A stretch of DNA of 64,000 bases. It comes from Paracoccus beibuensis. Lineage in GTDB: Bacteria; Pseudomonadota; Alphaproteobacteria; Rhodobacterales; Rhodobacteraceae. The notes under the pieces were generated by a model. The model saw only the letters and a list, made by a program, of their open reading frames with translations, made no database searches and had not been told where the DNA came from. Within the stretch, counting starts at the first letter, position 1. Every line of letters starts with the position of its first letter. The stretch covers positions 1 through 64,000 of the forward strand of contig NZ_JAOTBD010000013.1 of assembly GCF_026162625.1 (NCBI RefSeq), read 5' to 3'. The position numbers and the translations under genes were made by a program. Below, one piece after another: positions 18,230-27,409 of the stretch.

Positions 18230-18564
18230 TGCCCGACGGTCCTGGAAAAGACGTTGATGATCACGACACCCGCAACGATCAGCGTCATGCCCAGCACCGC
18301 CGGACCGTCCAGCCGCTGACCGAAGGCGACCCAGCCGACCAGCGCCACGAGCGCCACGCCGCACGCGCTCCAGATCGCGTAGGCGACGCCCAGGGGCATC
18401 ACTTTCAGCGTCACCGACAGCAGGTAGAAGCTGGCCAGGTAGCAGACGGCCATGCCAAGCGTGGGCCACAGCCGGGTGAACTGCTCGGACCGCTGCAGCA
18501 TCGAGGTGCCCAGCACCTCGAGGCTGATGGCCGCCAGCAACGGGACATAGGGAGAATTGATCAC
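18226..18564 (-). CDS. Small multidrug resistance (SMR) exporter
   Basis: This 112-aa protein has four membrane helices and the SMR motif LEVLGTSMLQRS in helix 1, where Glu16 corresponds to the essential proton- and drug-binding Glu14 of EmrE. LGVAYAIWSACGV in helix 3 is also typical. It works as an antiparallel dimer exporting cationic compounds or guanidinium-like substrates. It overlaps the yihY-like gene upstream by 4 bases (ATGA), so the two are co-translated, and its end overlaps the convergent OmpA-domain gene by 4 bases. Confidence 0.88.
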   Translation of the reverse strand: MINSPYVPLLAAISLEVLGTSMLQRSEQFTRLWPTLGMAVCYLASFYLLSVTLKVMPLGVAYAIWSACGVALVALVGWVAFGQRLDGPAVLGMTLIVAGVVIINVFSRTVGH

Positions 18565-19607
18565 GAATGGGCCTCGGTCGACGCGCGGGGAACGTCCAAT
18601 CCTGCCATGCGTTTCAGGTGACGCTCAATCTCGGAATTGATCTCGGCCCCGATCAGCAGGATCGTCGCGTTCAGCCACAGCCAGATCATCAGGGCGACGA
18701 CTGCGCCAAGCGAGCCATAGGTCTCGTTGTAGTTCCCGAAACTCGCCGCATACCAGGAAAACAGCATCGAGGTGACGACCAGCGCCACCGCCGCAAAGAT
18801 CGCCCCCGGCGAGATCCAGCGCCAGCGCGACTTCGGGGCGGCGGGGCCATAGCGGTAGACCCCGGCCAAGGCCAGCACCAGGACGCCGAACATGATCGGC
18901 CAGCGGATCAGGCTGACGGCCATCTCTCCGCCCCAGCTCATCGGCAGCAGCTTCAGGACAGCTGGGATGACGGCGATGACCGCCAGCATCAGCGCGATCA
19001 GCGCCAGCCCCGAGATGGTGAAGACCATCGCAACCAGGTTCAGGCGCAGGAAGCTGCGGGTCTCGCGCTGGAAGAAGGCGACGTTCAGCGCCGACAGCAG
19101 CGCCTTCATGCCGCCGTTTGCGGACCAGAACGCCACCAGCAGCGCCACGATACCCGCCAGCGACAGCGCCCCGCTCGACGCCGACGCGATCGAGCTGACC
19201 TGCCCCCTGATGATCTCGAGCGAACTTTGCGGCAGCAGGTTGTCCAGCAGCTGCAGGTGGTTCTGGATCGTGGCCGGATCGGCATAAAGGCCATAGAGCG
19301 ACACGAACGCCGTGATGGCCGGAAACAGCGACAGCAGCCCGAAGAACGTAACGCCCCCCGCAACCGATGTCACCCGGTCCGACCCGATCTGCGTCAGAAC
19401 CGATTGCGCGACCTGAATGACGTCCTTGCGGTGCATGTCGCGCAGGCCGGGCATCCGGCCCCGGCGGTTCAGAATCGGCGCCTGCGGCTGCGGCGGCGGC
19501 GCGGTCTTTTCTTCCGGAGCGGACAGCCCGAAGCGCCTCCGGGTGGCATCGTCCAGCGGGTCAAACAGCGCCGACAGGACGCCCGGATTGGTCTTTCGGT
19601 CCGCCAT
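18561..19607 (-). CDS. YihY/BrkB-family inner-membrane protein
   Basis: The 348-aa protein has an N-terminal cytoplasmic segment of about 80 residues, then six or so membrane helices with the family motifs GGVTFFGLLSLFPAITAFVSLYGL, FWSANGGMKALLSALNVAF and YGSLGAVVALMIWLWLNATILLIGAEINSE (read in parts). The function of this widespread family is unsettled; it was once annotated as RNase BN in error. It is first in a two-gene unit with the SMR exporter and lies 9 bases after the preceding unknown gene on the same strand. Confidence 0.85.
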   Translation of the reverse strand: MADRKTNPGVLSALFDPLDDATRRRFGLSAPEEKTAPPPQPQAPILNRRGRMPGLRDMHRKDVIQVAQSVLTQIGSDRVTSVAGGVTFFGLLSLFPAITAFVSLYGLYADPATIQNHLQLLDNLLPQSSLEIIRGQVSSIASASSGALSLAGIVALLVAFWSANGGMKALLSALNVAFFQRETRSFLRLNLVAMVFTISGLALIALMLAVIAVIPAVLKLLPMSWGGEMAVSLIRWPIMFGVLVLALAGVYRYGPAAPKSRWRWISPGAIFAAVALVVTSMLFSWYAASFGNYNETYGSLGAVVALMIWLWLNATILLIGAEINSEIERHLKRMAGLDVPRASTEAHS

Positions 19608-19616
19608 CCGCTGTCC

Positions 19617-20288
19617 TTACAGTCGGTGCATGCGCGCGGCGTCGTCGGCGCCTGCCGCCTCGGGCCGATTCTCGGGCGCGACGGGGCGCGGGCCGGGGCC
19701 GGCGTTCAGGATAGACTTCAGCTGGTCGGCCGCGATCACGAAGTCCGCCAGGATCGAGTTCGCCTGCCGGGACACGCCCCGGAACGACTCGAACGCCTGA
19801 GAGATCGAGGTGGCGACGCCGTTCAGACTGTTGGTCAACTCTGCCGCAGTGCGGGTCAGGTCCTGCGCGATGTTGCCGCGCGGATGCCGCGTCTGCGCAG
19901 CCTCGGCCCGCAGGCGAGCGGCCGCGCGCTCGTCGTTCATCGCCTGCGCCCGAACCCGGCGGCGAATCTCGTCGCGCTCGACCTCGTCCATGTCCGCAAA
20001 GCGCGGGGCGTGGGTGGGTCCGTGCATGCGCGGGGCGGGCCTGTCCGTCCCGGCCAGCCTGCGCGCCGCCATCGTCGCGGCTACCGTCAGGCCAGCGACG
20101 CCAAGCGCCACGCCGCCCCAGACGATGACCGTGGCGGTGGTCGAAGGCGCGGGGCGGGCATGGCGGCCGTCACGCGACAGAGGGGCATCTTCTGTCCGAT
20201 GCCCGTCGGGGATCGGGCGCGGCTCGAAGCGCGTGTGGCTTGTGCGGTCGGCTTCGATCGGCGGAAGGGTGGGATCGTGGGGGCGCAT
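19617..20288 (-). CDS. Hypothetical single-pass membrane protein
   Basis: I do not recognise this 223-aa protein. It has a Pro- and Arg-rich N-terminus, one membrane helix (about residues 53-73, TATVIVWGGVALGVAGLTVAA), and a helical C-terminal half with a charged stretch and an amphipathic region (LTNSLNGVATSISQAFESF) resembling a membrane-peripheral helix. It is 9 bases upstream of the yihY-like gene on the same strand, so the three minus-strand genes probably form one operon. The frame shows normal high-GC codon use. Confidence 0.65.
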   Translation of the reverse strand: MRPHDPTLPPIEADRTSHTRFEPRPIPDGHRTEDAPLSRDGRHARPAPSTTATVIVWGGVALGVAGLTVAATMAARRLAGTDRPAPRMHGPTHAPRFADMDEVERDEIRRRVRAQAMNDERAAARLRAEAAQTRHPRGNIAQDLTRTAAELTNSLNGVATSISQAFESFRGVSRQANSILADFVIAADQLKSILNAGPGPRPVAPENRPEAAGADDAARMHRL

Positions 20289-20432
20289 GACGGTCCTCGG
20301 CTATCGGCTTGGCAGTGCGAGATCAACCCCTTGGCACCGGGGATCGTTCCGCACGGCCCCTGCGGGCGTCATGAAAACTTGCCCCCGCGGCAGGTCCCGG
20401 CTATGCCCCCGCCAACCGCAAAGGAGCCCAGC

Positions 20433-21746
20433 ATGATCCCGCGTTACGCCCGCCCCGAAATGGTCGCCATCTGGTCCCCCGAGACCAAGTTCCGCATCTG
20501 GTACGAGATCGAGGCCCACGCCTGCGACGCGCAGGCCGATCTGGGCGTCATTCCGCGCGAAAACGCCGAGGCCGTCTGGAAGGCCCGCGACGTCCAGTTC
20601 GACGTCGCCCGCATCGACGAGATCGAGGCCGTCACCAAGCACGACGTCATCGCCTTCCTGACCCATCTGGCCGAGCATGTGGGCAGCGACCAGGCGCGCT
20701 TCGTCCATCAGGGCATGACCAGTTCGGACGTCCTGGACACGACGCTGAACATCCAGCTGGTGCGCGCCGCCGACATCCTGCTGGCCGACATGGACCGCGT
20801 GCTGGCCGCGCTGAAGACCCGCGCCTTCGAGCACAAGGACACCGTCCGCATCGGCCGCAGCCACGGCATCCATGCCGAACCGACGACCATGGGCCTGACC
20901 TTTGCCCGCTTCTATGCCGAGATGGCGCGCGGCCGCGCCCGCCTTCAGGCCGCGCGGCACGAGGTCGCGACCGGCGCGATCAGCGGCGCAGTCGGCACCT
21001 TTGCCAACATCGACCCGGCCGTCGAAGAGCATGTCTGCGCCAAGCTGGGCCTGCGCCCCGAGCCGATCAGCACCCAGGTCATCCCGCGCGACCGCCACGC
21101 CATGTTCTTTGCCACCCTGGGCGTCATCGCCAGTTCGATAGAAAACATCGCCATCGAGATCCGCCACATGCAGCGCACCGAGGTGCTGGAGGCCGAGGAG
21201 TTCTTCAGCCCCGGCCAGAAGGGGTCGTCGGCGATGCCCCACAAGCGCAACCCCGTCCTGACCGAGAACCTGACCGGCCTTGCGCGTCTTGTCCGCATGG
21301 CAGTGGTCCCGGCGATGGAGAACGTGGCCCTGTGGCACGAACGCGACATCAGCCATTCATCCGTCGAACGCGGCATCGCGCCGGACGCGACCATCACGCT
21401 GGATTTCGCGCTGAACCGTTTGGCGGGCGTGATCGAGAAGCTGGTGATCTATCCCGACAACATGCTGGCCAACATGAACAAGTTCAAAGGACTGGTCATG
21501 TCGCAGCGTGTCCTGCTGGCGCTGACGCAGGCGGGCGTTTCACGCGAGGACAGCTATCGGCTGGTGCAGCGCAACGCCATGAAGGTCTGGGAGAAGGGCG
21601 CGGACTTCAAGACCGAGCTTCTGGCCGATCCCGAGGTGACCGCCGCCCTCAGCCCCGCCGAGATCGAGGAGAAATTCGACCTTGGCTATCACACCAGGCA
21701 TGTCGACACGATCTTCCGGCGGGTCTTCGACGAAAACCCGCTGTGA
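20433..21746 (+). CDS. purB: Adenylosuccinate lyase
   Basis: PurB removes fumarate from SAICAR and from adenylosuccinate, serving two steps of purine synthesis. The 437-aa product has RYARPEMVAIWS at the start, the SSDVLDT region, GRSHGIHAEPTTMG with a catalytic His, and the fumarase-superfamily signature GSSAMPHKRNP with the mobile catalytic Ser loop. The ATG at 20433 follows AAAGGAG. It is divergent from the unknown membrane gene and stands alone. Confidence 0.97.
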   Translation: MIPRYARPEMVAIWSPETKFRIWYEIEAHACDAQADLGVIPRENAEAVWKARDVQFDVARIDEIEAVTKHDVIAFLTHLAEHVGSDQARFVHQGMTSSDVLDTTLNIQLVRAADILLADMDRVLAALKTRAFEHKDTVRIGRSHGIHAEPTTMGLTFARFYAEMARGRARLQAARHEVATGAISGAVGTFANIDPAVEEHVCAKLGLRPEPISTQVIPRDRHAMFFATLGVIASSIENIAIEIRHMQRTEVLEAEEFFSPGQKGSSAMPHKRNPVLTENLTGLARLVRMAVVPAMENVALWHERDISHSSVERGIAPDATITLDFALNRLAGVIEKLVIYPDNMLANMNKFKGLVMSQRVLLALTQAGVSREDSYRLVQRNAMKVWEKGADFKTELLADPEVTAALSPAEIEEKFDLGYHTRHVDTIFRRVFDENPL

Positions 21747-21822
21747 CGGGACCAGCGTCAACCTCCCGTTAGGGATGTCGTGGCACATTGGCACCTGACG
21801 GATTGCGACAGGGGGCGGCAGG

Positions 21823-22830
21823 ATGGGCCAGATCGGATTGAGCCAGCGGCAGAAGGCGGCAGTGATTGTGCGGCTTCTGCTGGATGACGACGAGGTGGCG
21901 GGCGTGGACCGTCTGACGGCCGACGACCAGACGCTGCTTGCCCAGGAAATGGCGGGGATGGAACTGATCGACCGCAACACCCGCGATGCCGTCATCACCG
22001 AGTTCTGCGACAGCCTCGAATCCGTCGGCGTCACCTTCCCCGGCGGTCTGGACGGGACCCTGGCGATGCTGGGCAGTCGCCTATCGGACGACAGCACGGA
22101 CCGGCTGCATCGCGCGGCGGCGATTTCAGGCAAATCGGATCCCTGGGGGCGCATCTACAAGCTTCCGAAAGAATCGCTGATCTCGATCGCCACTTCTGAA
22201 TCGGTCGAACTGGTCGCCCTGATGCTGTCCAAGCTGCCGGTCGAGGCGGCCTCGGCAACCTTCATGGCCTTGCCGCGGGACCGCGCACGGGTGGTGGCGC
22301 AGGCCATGTCGATGACCTCCGGCGTGACGCCGGATGCACTGAAGCGCGTCGGCCTTGTGCTGCTGCAGGCGGCAGAGGCGCTTCCGAAACCGGCCATCAC
22401 CACGCCCGCCACGGACCGGATGGGCGCGATCCTCAACTTCGCGACCGCCGATCTGCGCGACGACGTGCTGGGGGCGCTGGACGAGCGTGACGTGGTTTTC
22501 GCCGACGGCGTGCGGCGGGCCATCTTCATCTTTGCGCATATCCCCGACCGGATCGAGCCACGGGAGGTGCCGCGCATCGTCCGCGAACTGGATCAGTCGA
22601 CCCTTGTGCGGGCCTTGGCCGCCACGTCGGAGGCCGACGTGGCCGCGGCCGACTTCATCCTGTCGAACCTCTCGCAGCGCATGGCCGACGGGCTGCGCGA
22701 GGAACGCGAAGCCCTGGGAAAGCCGCGGGCGAAGGATGTGGACGAGGCCATGAACGAGGTCATCTCGGTCATCCGGCAGCTCCAGGACAGCAGCCAGATC
22801 ACGCTGAAGATGCCCCAGGACGAGGAATAG
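21823..22830 (+). CDS. FliG-like protein, orphan
   Basis: The 335-aa protein is homologous to the flagellar switch protein FliG. The N-terminal SQRQKAAVIVRLLLDDDEVAG matches the FliG start, a middle segment ESVELVALMLSKLPVEAAS aligns with the EHPQ-motif region but lacks the EHPQ residues, and the C-terminal torque domain is recognisable (EVPRIVRELDQSTLVRALA, FILSNLSQRMADGLREERE). No flagellar gene is nearby. It may be a relic, a moved switch gene, or part of another machine; a MotA/MotB-like pair lies 4 kb upstream. Paracoccus is generally non-motile. Confidence 0.75.
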   Translation: MGQIGLSQRQKAAVIVRLLLDDDEVAGVDRLTADDQTLLAQEMAGMELIDRNTRDAVITEFCDSLESVGVTFPGGLDGTLAMLGSRLSDDSTDRLHRAAAISGKSDPWGRIYKLPKESLISIATSESVELVALMLSKLPVEAASATFMALPRDRARVVAQAMSMTSGVTPDALKRVGLVLLQAAEALPKPAITTPATDRMGAILNFATADLRDDVLGALDERDVVFADGVRRAIFIFAHIPDRIEPREVPRIVRELDQSTLVRALAATSEADVAAADFILSNLSQRMADGLREEREALGKPRAKDVDEAMNEVISVIRQLQDSSQITLKMPQDEE

Positions 22831-22882
22831 GACTCTTGCCCGGTGTTCGCAGGCTGCATTGAACCCGCCAGCGGAGGCGCCG

Positions 22883-23026
22883 ATGACCAACCAGATCGCC
22901 ATTGCCCTGCTGCTGCTGATCGGCGCGGTGTTTCTTGCCGACCAGCTGTGGCTTGGCGGCTCGCTGCCGCTGGTCGCCGCCAAGGGTGTGGACCAGTTCA
23001 TCGAGTACCTGGCCTTCTGGCGCTGA
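22883..23026 (+). CDS. 47-aa single-pass membrane protein upstream of gap
   Basis: A short frame starts at an ATG five bases after GGAGG and encodes 47 residues. The first two thirds are one membrane helix (AIALLLLIGAVFLADQLWLGG), then a short amphipathic tail ends in IEYLAFWR. The strong ribosome site, good codon use and position 100 bases before gap suggest a real gene. I believe similar small proteins precede gap in relatives but cannot check this here. Its function is unknown. Confidence 0.7.
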   Translation: MTNQIAIALLLLIGAVFLADQLWLGGSLPLVAAKGVDQFIEYLAFWR

Positions 23027-23126
23027 CCCTGCACACCGTTAGCGCGCGTCATCCAGACGGCGTTTGCATCGCCCCTTTCGGCAGGCTAGAGGAATGGCAA
23101 CCGTCACCTGCTAACGAGGGGTACCC

Positions 23127-24128
<1,002 letters not shown>

Positions 24129-24146
24129 ACCAGCCCGGATGACCGA

Positions 24147-24179
24147 AAACAGCGGCGGAGCCCTGCTCCGCCGCTGTTT
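24147..24179. terminator. Strong terminator after gap, probably bidirectional
   Basis: AAACAGCGGCGGAGC and GCTCCGCCGCTGTTT form a perfect 15-bp stem with a 3-base loop, 18 bases past the gap stop. The A-run and T-run at its two ends let it work in both directions, which also suits the convergent SDR gene. Confidence 0.88.
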
Positions 24180-24297
24180 CATGCGACCTGTCGCGGCAGG
24201 TCCCGCCCGCCGTCAGGCGGGCAGCCCCCACGATGCAAGGGTCAATCGCAAGGCCGAGAGCGGGTGCTGCGCGTCCCGCCCCGGGGGCTGCCTGTTC

Positions 24298-25050
24298 TCA
24301 TTCGGCATAGATCATCCTCACACTCATGCCGCCGTCGATCACGAACTGCTGGCCCGTCACGAAGCCTGCCTCTTCAGAGGCGAGCCACGCGACCAGTCCC
24401 GCAACGTCTTCCGGCCGCCCCACCCTGCCAACCGGGTGCTGGTCACGGTCTGCCGCCGAATGGTCCGGATCCTCGCGCTTTGCGACCTTCTGCCACGGCC
24501 CCGTCTCGATCCAGCCCGGCAGGATGGTGTTCACCCGGATCGCGGGCCCCAGGCTGACCGCCAGGGCATGGGTCAGGGCGACCAGCGCCCCCTTGGCCGC
24601 GGCATATGCCTCGGTCTGCGGTTCGGACTGATGCGCCCTGGTCGAGGACATCGTGACGATGCTCCCCCGGCCCGTCCGCAGCAGCGGAACCGCAGCACGG
24701 ATGCACAGAAAGGCACCGGTCACGTGGCTGTCCTGCCACCGGCGCCAGCCGTCCAGCGACAGATCCTCGATCGGACCGCTGACCGGATCGGCCAGCCCTG
24801 CGTTCGATACCAGCAGGTTCAGGGGCTCGCCGTCCAGCCATCCCCGCAAGGCATCGAAACCTCGGGCCACGTCTTCCTCGGACCCGACATCAACCTGCAG
24901 GCCCAGGATTTCCTCATCGGCGTCGCAAAGCTCGCCCACCGCCTCGCGGTCGATGTCGAACACGGCAACCCGCCACCCATCCGTCCTCAGCCGGGTCACG
25001 ATGCCCTTGCCGATGCCCTGCGCACCGCCTGTGACCAATGCCGTCTTCAT
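24298..25050 (-). CDS. Short-chain dehydrogenase/reductase
   Basis: This 250-aa classical SDR has the cofactor motif TGGAQGIG (residues 7-14), an Asp after the second strand (FDIDR) that favours NAD(H), the NAG motif in LLVSNAGLADP, and the catalytic Ser (MSSTR) and YAAAK. The end INDGG-like VIDGGMSVRM is typical. The substrate is not evident. The ATG at 25050 has AAGGA upstream. It follows the Met-rich gene on the same strand with a 63-base gap. Confidence 0.85.
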   Translation of the reverse strand: MKTALVTGGAQGIGKGIVTRLRTDGWRVAVFDIDREAVGELCDADEEILGLQVDVGSEEDVARGFDALRGWLDGEPLNLLVSNAGLADPVSGPIEDLSLDGWRRWQDSHVTGAFLCIRAAVPLLRTGRGSIVTMSSTRAHQSEPQTEAYAAAKGALVALTHALAVSLGPAIRVNTILPGWIETGPWQKVAKREDPDHSAADRDQHPVGRVGRPEDVAGLVAWLASEEAGFVTGQQFVIDGGMSVRMIYAE

Positions 25051-25113
25051 TGCGCCGTCCTTCCGGTTGTTGCTGTCAGCACCGGTAACGGACGGGGTTG
25101 GCGCGCGTTCCGC

Positions 25114-25431
25114 TCAGCGCGACTTGACTGCCGAAAGACGACGCGAATTGGCGCGGGTGCGCCGGCCATAGGGCCGCAGCGCCGCTGACAGCATCCGCTC
25201 GGTGCTGTCACCGCGCAGACCCGCCTGTGCCATCGCGAACATCGATTCGGACACGGCGGCCTGCTTTTCGGCCACCATCAGGAACGGCTCTCCGGGCGCC
25301 TGCGCCATCAGGCCAAACATGCCCGCCATGCGCAGGCCGATGACCATGTTGGCCTCGACCGCCATGCGGGCGAACTCTGCCGCAAGACGCATCTGCGCTG
25401 CGGGTAGAAACATCGGCATCATTGACTTCAT
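25114..25431 (-). CDS. Met-rich, phasin-like small protein under a PhaR-type box
   Basis: The 105-aa product is rich in Met and Ala and predicted to be amphipathic helices ([29 protein letters not shown] in parts), ending in a basic tail. I do not recognise a named family; the composition resembles granule- or membrane-surface proteins. The ATG at 25431 is preferred over an in-frame GTG at 25455 because AGGGAAG lies eight bases before it. A perfect copy of the phaP operator lies 54 bases upstream, so I infer a role in PHB granules, unproven. Confidence 0.65.
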   Translation of the reverse strand: MKSMMPMFLPAAQMRLAAEFARMAVEANMVIGLRMAGMFGLMAQAPGEPFLMVAEKQAAVSESMFAMAQAGLRGDSTERMLSAALRPYGRRTRANSRRLSAVKSR

Positions 25432-25485
25432 CTGGACCACTTCCCTCGGTGCCACCTGGGCACGGCATGTGCATAGCAGATCTCA

Positions 25486-25500
25486 TGCTGCAGTGCAGCA
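25486..25500. promoter_or_regulatory. PhaR-type operator distant from the pha locus
   Basis: TGCTGCAGTGCAGCA is identical over 15 bases to the box in front of phaP. It lies in the divergent gap between the Met-rich small gene (54 bases away) and pyrC (86 bases away). The spacing resembles that at phaP (75 bases), favouring the small gene as target. Confidence 0.75.
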
Positions 25501-25586
25501 AGACAACCGCAACTTCGGGACGTGGTTCCCGAAAACTTGACGCCGCCGCTTGGCAAGTCGGCATTGCCGTGGTTAGAGGCAAGCCC

Positions 25587-26630
25587 ATGACACAGACGCT
25601 GACCCTTCGCCGCCCGGACGACTGGCACCTGCACCTGCGCGACGGCGCGATGCTTGCCGCCGTTGCGCCGCATTCCGCGGGCTTCGGCCGCGCGATCATC
25701 ATGCCGAACCTGGTGCCGCCAGTCACGACCGGCGCGCAGGCCGCCGCCTATCGCGACCGGATCCTCGCGGCCTTGCCCAAGGGCGCGGCGCTCGATCCGC
25801 AGATGACGCTCTATCTGACGGATGCGACGGACGCCGCCGATGTCGTCGGGGCGTTCCGCGACGGGATCATCCGGGCGGTCAAGCTCTACCCTGCCGGCGC
25901 CACGACCAACAGCGCCTCGGGCGTGACGGATTTCGCGCGCGTCCAGCCCGTGCTGGAGGCGATGGCCGAAGCGGGCGTCACGCTCTGCGTGCACGGCGAA
26001 GTCACCGACCCGTCGGTCGACATCTTCGACCGAGAGGCGGTCTTCATCGAAACCGTCCTGGACCCCCTGCGGCGCCGCACCCCCGGCCTGCGCGTGGTGA
26101 TGGAGCATATCACCACCAGCGAAGGCGTCGCCTATGCCCGGTCCGGCGGCGACGATCTGGCCGCCACGATCACGACCCACCACCTGGTCATCAACCGCAA
26201 CGCGATCCTCGCGGGCGGGATCCGGCCGCACTATTACTGCCTGCCCGTCGCCAAGCGCGAATCGCACCGCCTGGCCCTTCGGGAGGCCGCCACCGGCGGC
26301 GAGGCGCGGTTCTTCCTGGGCACCGACAGTGCGCCCCATGCCGACAGCGCCAAGCTGCAGCCCTGCGGCTGCGCGGGCTGCTTCACCGCACCGAACACCA
26401 TGTCGATCCTGGCGCAGGTCTTCCAGGACGACGACGCCCTGGACCGGCTGGAAGGCTTTGCCGGCCTGAACGGCGCCGCCTTCTATCGGATGGCGCCGAA
26501 CGAGGACCGGATCACGCTGACCCGCCGCGACACGCCCGCCGCCTATCCCACCCACATCAACGCGGGGGACGAGACCGTCACCGTCTTCGACCCCGGTTTC
26601 CCGCTGTTCTGGCACACGGAGAACGCATGA
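25587..26630 (+). CDS. pyrC: Dihydroorotase
   Basis: PyrC closes carbamoyl-aspartate to dihydroorotate in pyrimidine synthesis. The 347-aa metal-dependent enzyme has HLHLRD (His14 and His16 bind zinc), the bridging carboxylated Lys in RAVKLYPAG, metal His residues in CVHGEV and VMEHITT, and the catalytic Asp in FLGTDSAPH. It belongs to the class II (E. coli-like) type. AGAGG precedes the ATG. The next gene, pyrE, starts inside its stop codon. Confidence 0.96.
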   Translation: MTQTLTLRRPDDWHLHLRDGAMLAAVAPHSAGFGRAIIMPNLVPPVTTGAQAAAYRDRILAALPKGAALDPQMTLYLTDATDAADVVGAFRDGIIRAVKLYPAGATTNSASGVTDFARVQPVLEAMAEAGVTLCVHGEVTDPSVDIFDREAVFIETVLDPLRRRTPGLRVVMEHITTSEGVAYARSGGDDLAATITTHHLVINRNAILAGGIRPHYYCLPVAKRESHRLALREAATGGEARFFLGTDSAPHADSAKLQPCGCAGCFTAPNTMSILAQVFQDDDALDRLEGFAGLNGAAFYRMAPNEDRITLTRRDTPAAYPTHINAGDETVTVFDPGFPLFWHTENA

Positions 26631-27298
26631 ACCTGACCTTCCCGGCGCGCGAGGAAATCGCCCGCCTTACCGCCCGGATGCTGCTCGAGATCAAGGCGGT
26701 CGACTTCAACGCCACCCAGCCCTTCACCTATGCGTCCGGCCTGAAGGGGCCGACCTATGTGGACTGCCGCCGCATCATCAGCTTTCCGCGCATCCGCGCC
26801 ACGCTGATGGATTTCATGGCCGCTACCATCCTGCGCGATGCGGGTTTCGAGGCGTTCGACAACGTCGCCGGCGGTGAAACCGCGGGCATCCCCTTCGGCG
26901 CGCTGGTGGCCGAACGGCTTGGCCTGCCGATGACCTATGTGCGGAAAAAGCCCAAAGGCTATGGCCGCAACGCCCGGATCGAGGGCGTGATGACCGAGGG
27001 CCAACGCGTCCTGCTGGTCGAGGATCTGACCACCGACGGGGGCAGCAAGCTGTCCTTCGTCGACGCCATCCGCGAGACGGGCGCCGACTGCGCCCATACG
27101 GCGGTGATCTTCTACTACGGCATCTTTCCGGAAACGACGCAGCGGCTGTCCGATCACGGGGTGACGCTGCACCACCTCTGCACCTGGTGGGACGTCCTTG
27201 CCGAGGCGCGCGCGCAGATGGCCTTCGACCAGGCAACCCTGACCGAGGTCGAGGCCTTCCTGACCGACCCCCGCGCCTGGCAGGCCGCCAACCCGTAA
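26627..27298 (+). CDS. pyrE: Orotate phosphoribosyltransferase
   Basis: PyrE joins orotate to PRPP giving orotidine monophosphate. The 223-aa protein has the PRPP-binding motif [14 protein letters not shown] (about residues 126-139), the [10 protein letters not shown] loop with catalytic Lys residues, and [12 protein letters not shown] near the N-terminus. It overlaps pyrC by 4 bases (ATGA), so two consecutive-pathway enzymes are co-translated. Confidence 0.96.
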   Translation: MNLTFPAREEIARLTARMLLEIKAVDFNATQPFTYASGLKGPTYVDCRRIISFPRIRATLMDFMAATILRDAGFEAFDNVAGGETAGIPFGALVAERLGLPMTYVRKKPKGYGRNARIEGVMTEGQRVLLVEDLTTDGGSKLSFVDAIRETGADCAHTAVIFYYGIFPETTQRLSDHGVTLHHLCTWWDVLAEARAQMAFDQATLTEVEAFLTDPRAWQAANP

Positions 27299-27299
27299 G

Positions 27300-27319
27300 T
27301 TGTCCACAGGCTGTCCACA
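27300..27319 (+). promoter_or_regulatory. Tandem DnaA-box-like 9-mers before dnaB
   Basis: TTGTCCACA (27300-27308) and CTGTCCACA (27311-27319) differ from the DnaA box TTATCCACA by one and two bases. They sit 11 bases apart, one helical turn, and about 90 bases before dnaB. Control of dnaB by DnaA is a possibility, not a demonstration. Confidence 0.35.
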
Positions 27320-27409
27320 GCTTCATGCACCGGAATCTGGGGGCCGGCGATTTCAACGCCCACCCCTTTCGACTATGCTGGCCCCTTGAACCAAAAGTCA
27401 GGACAGGAC

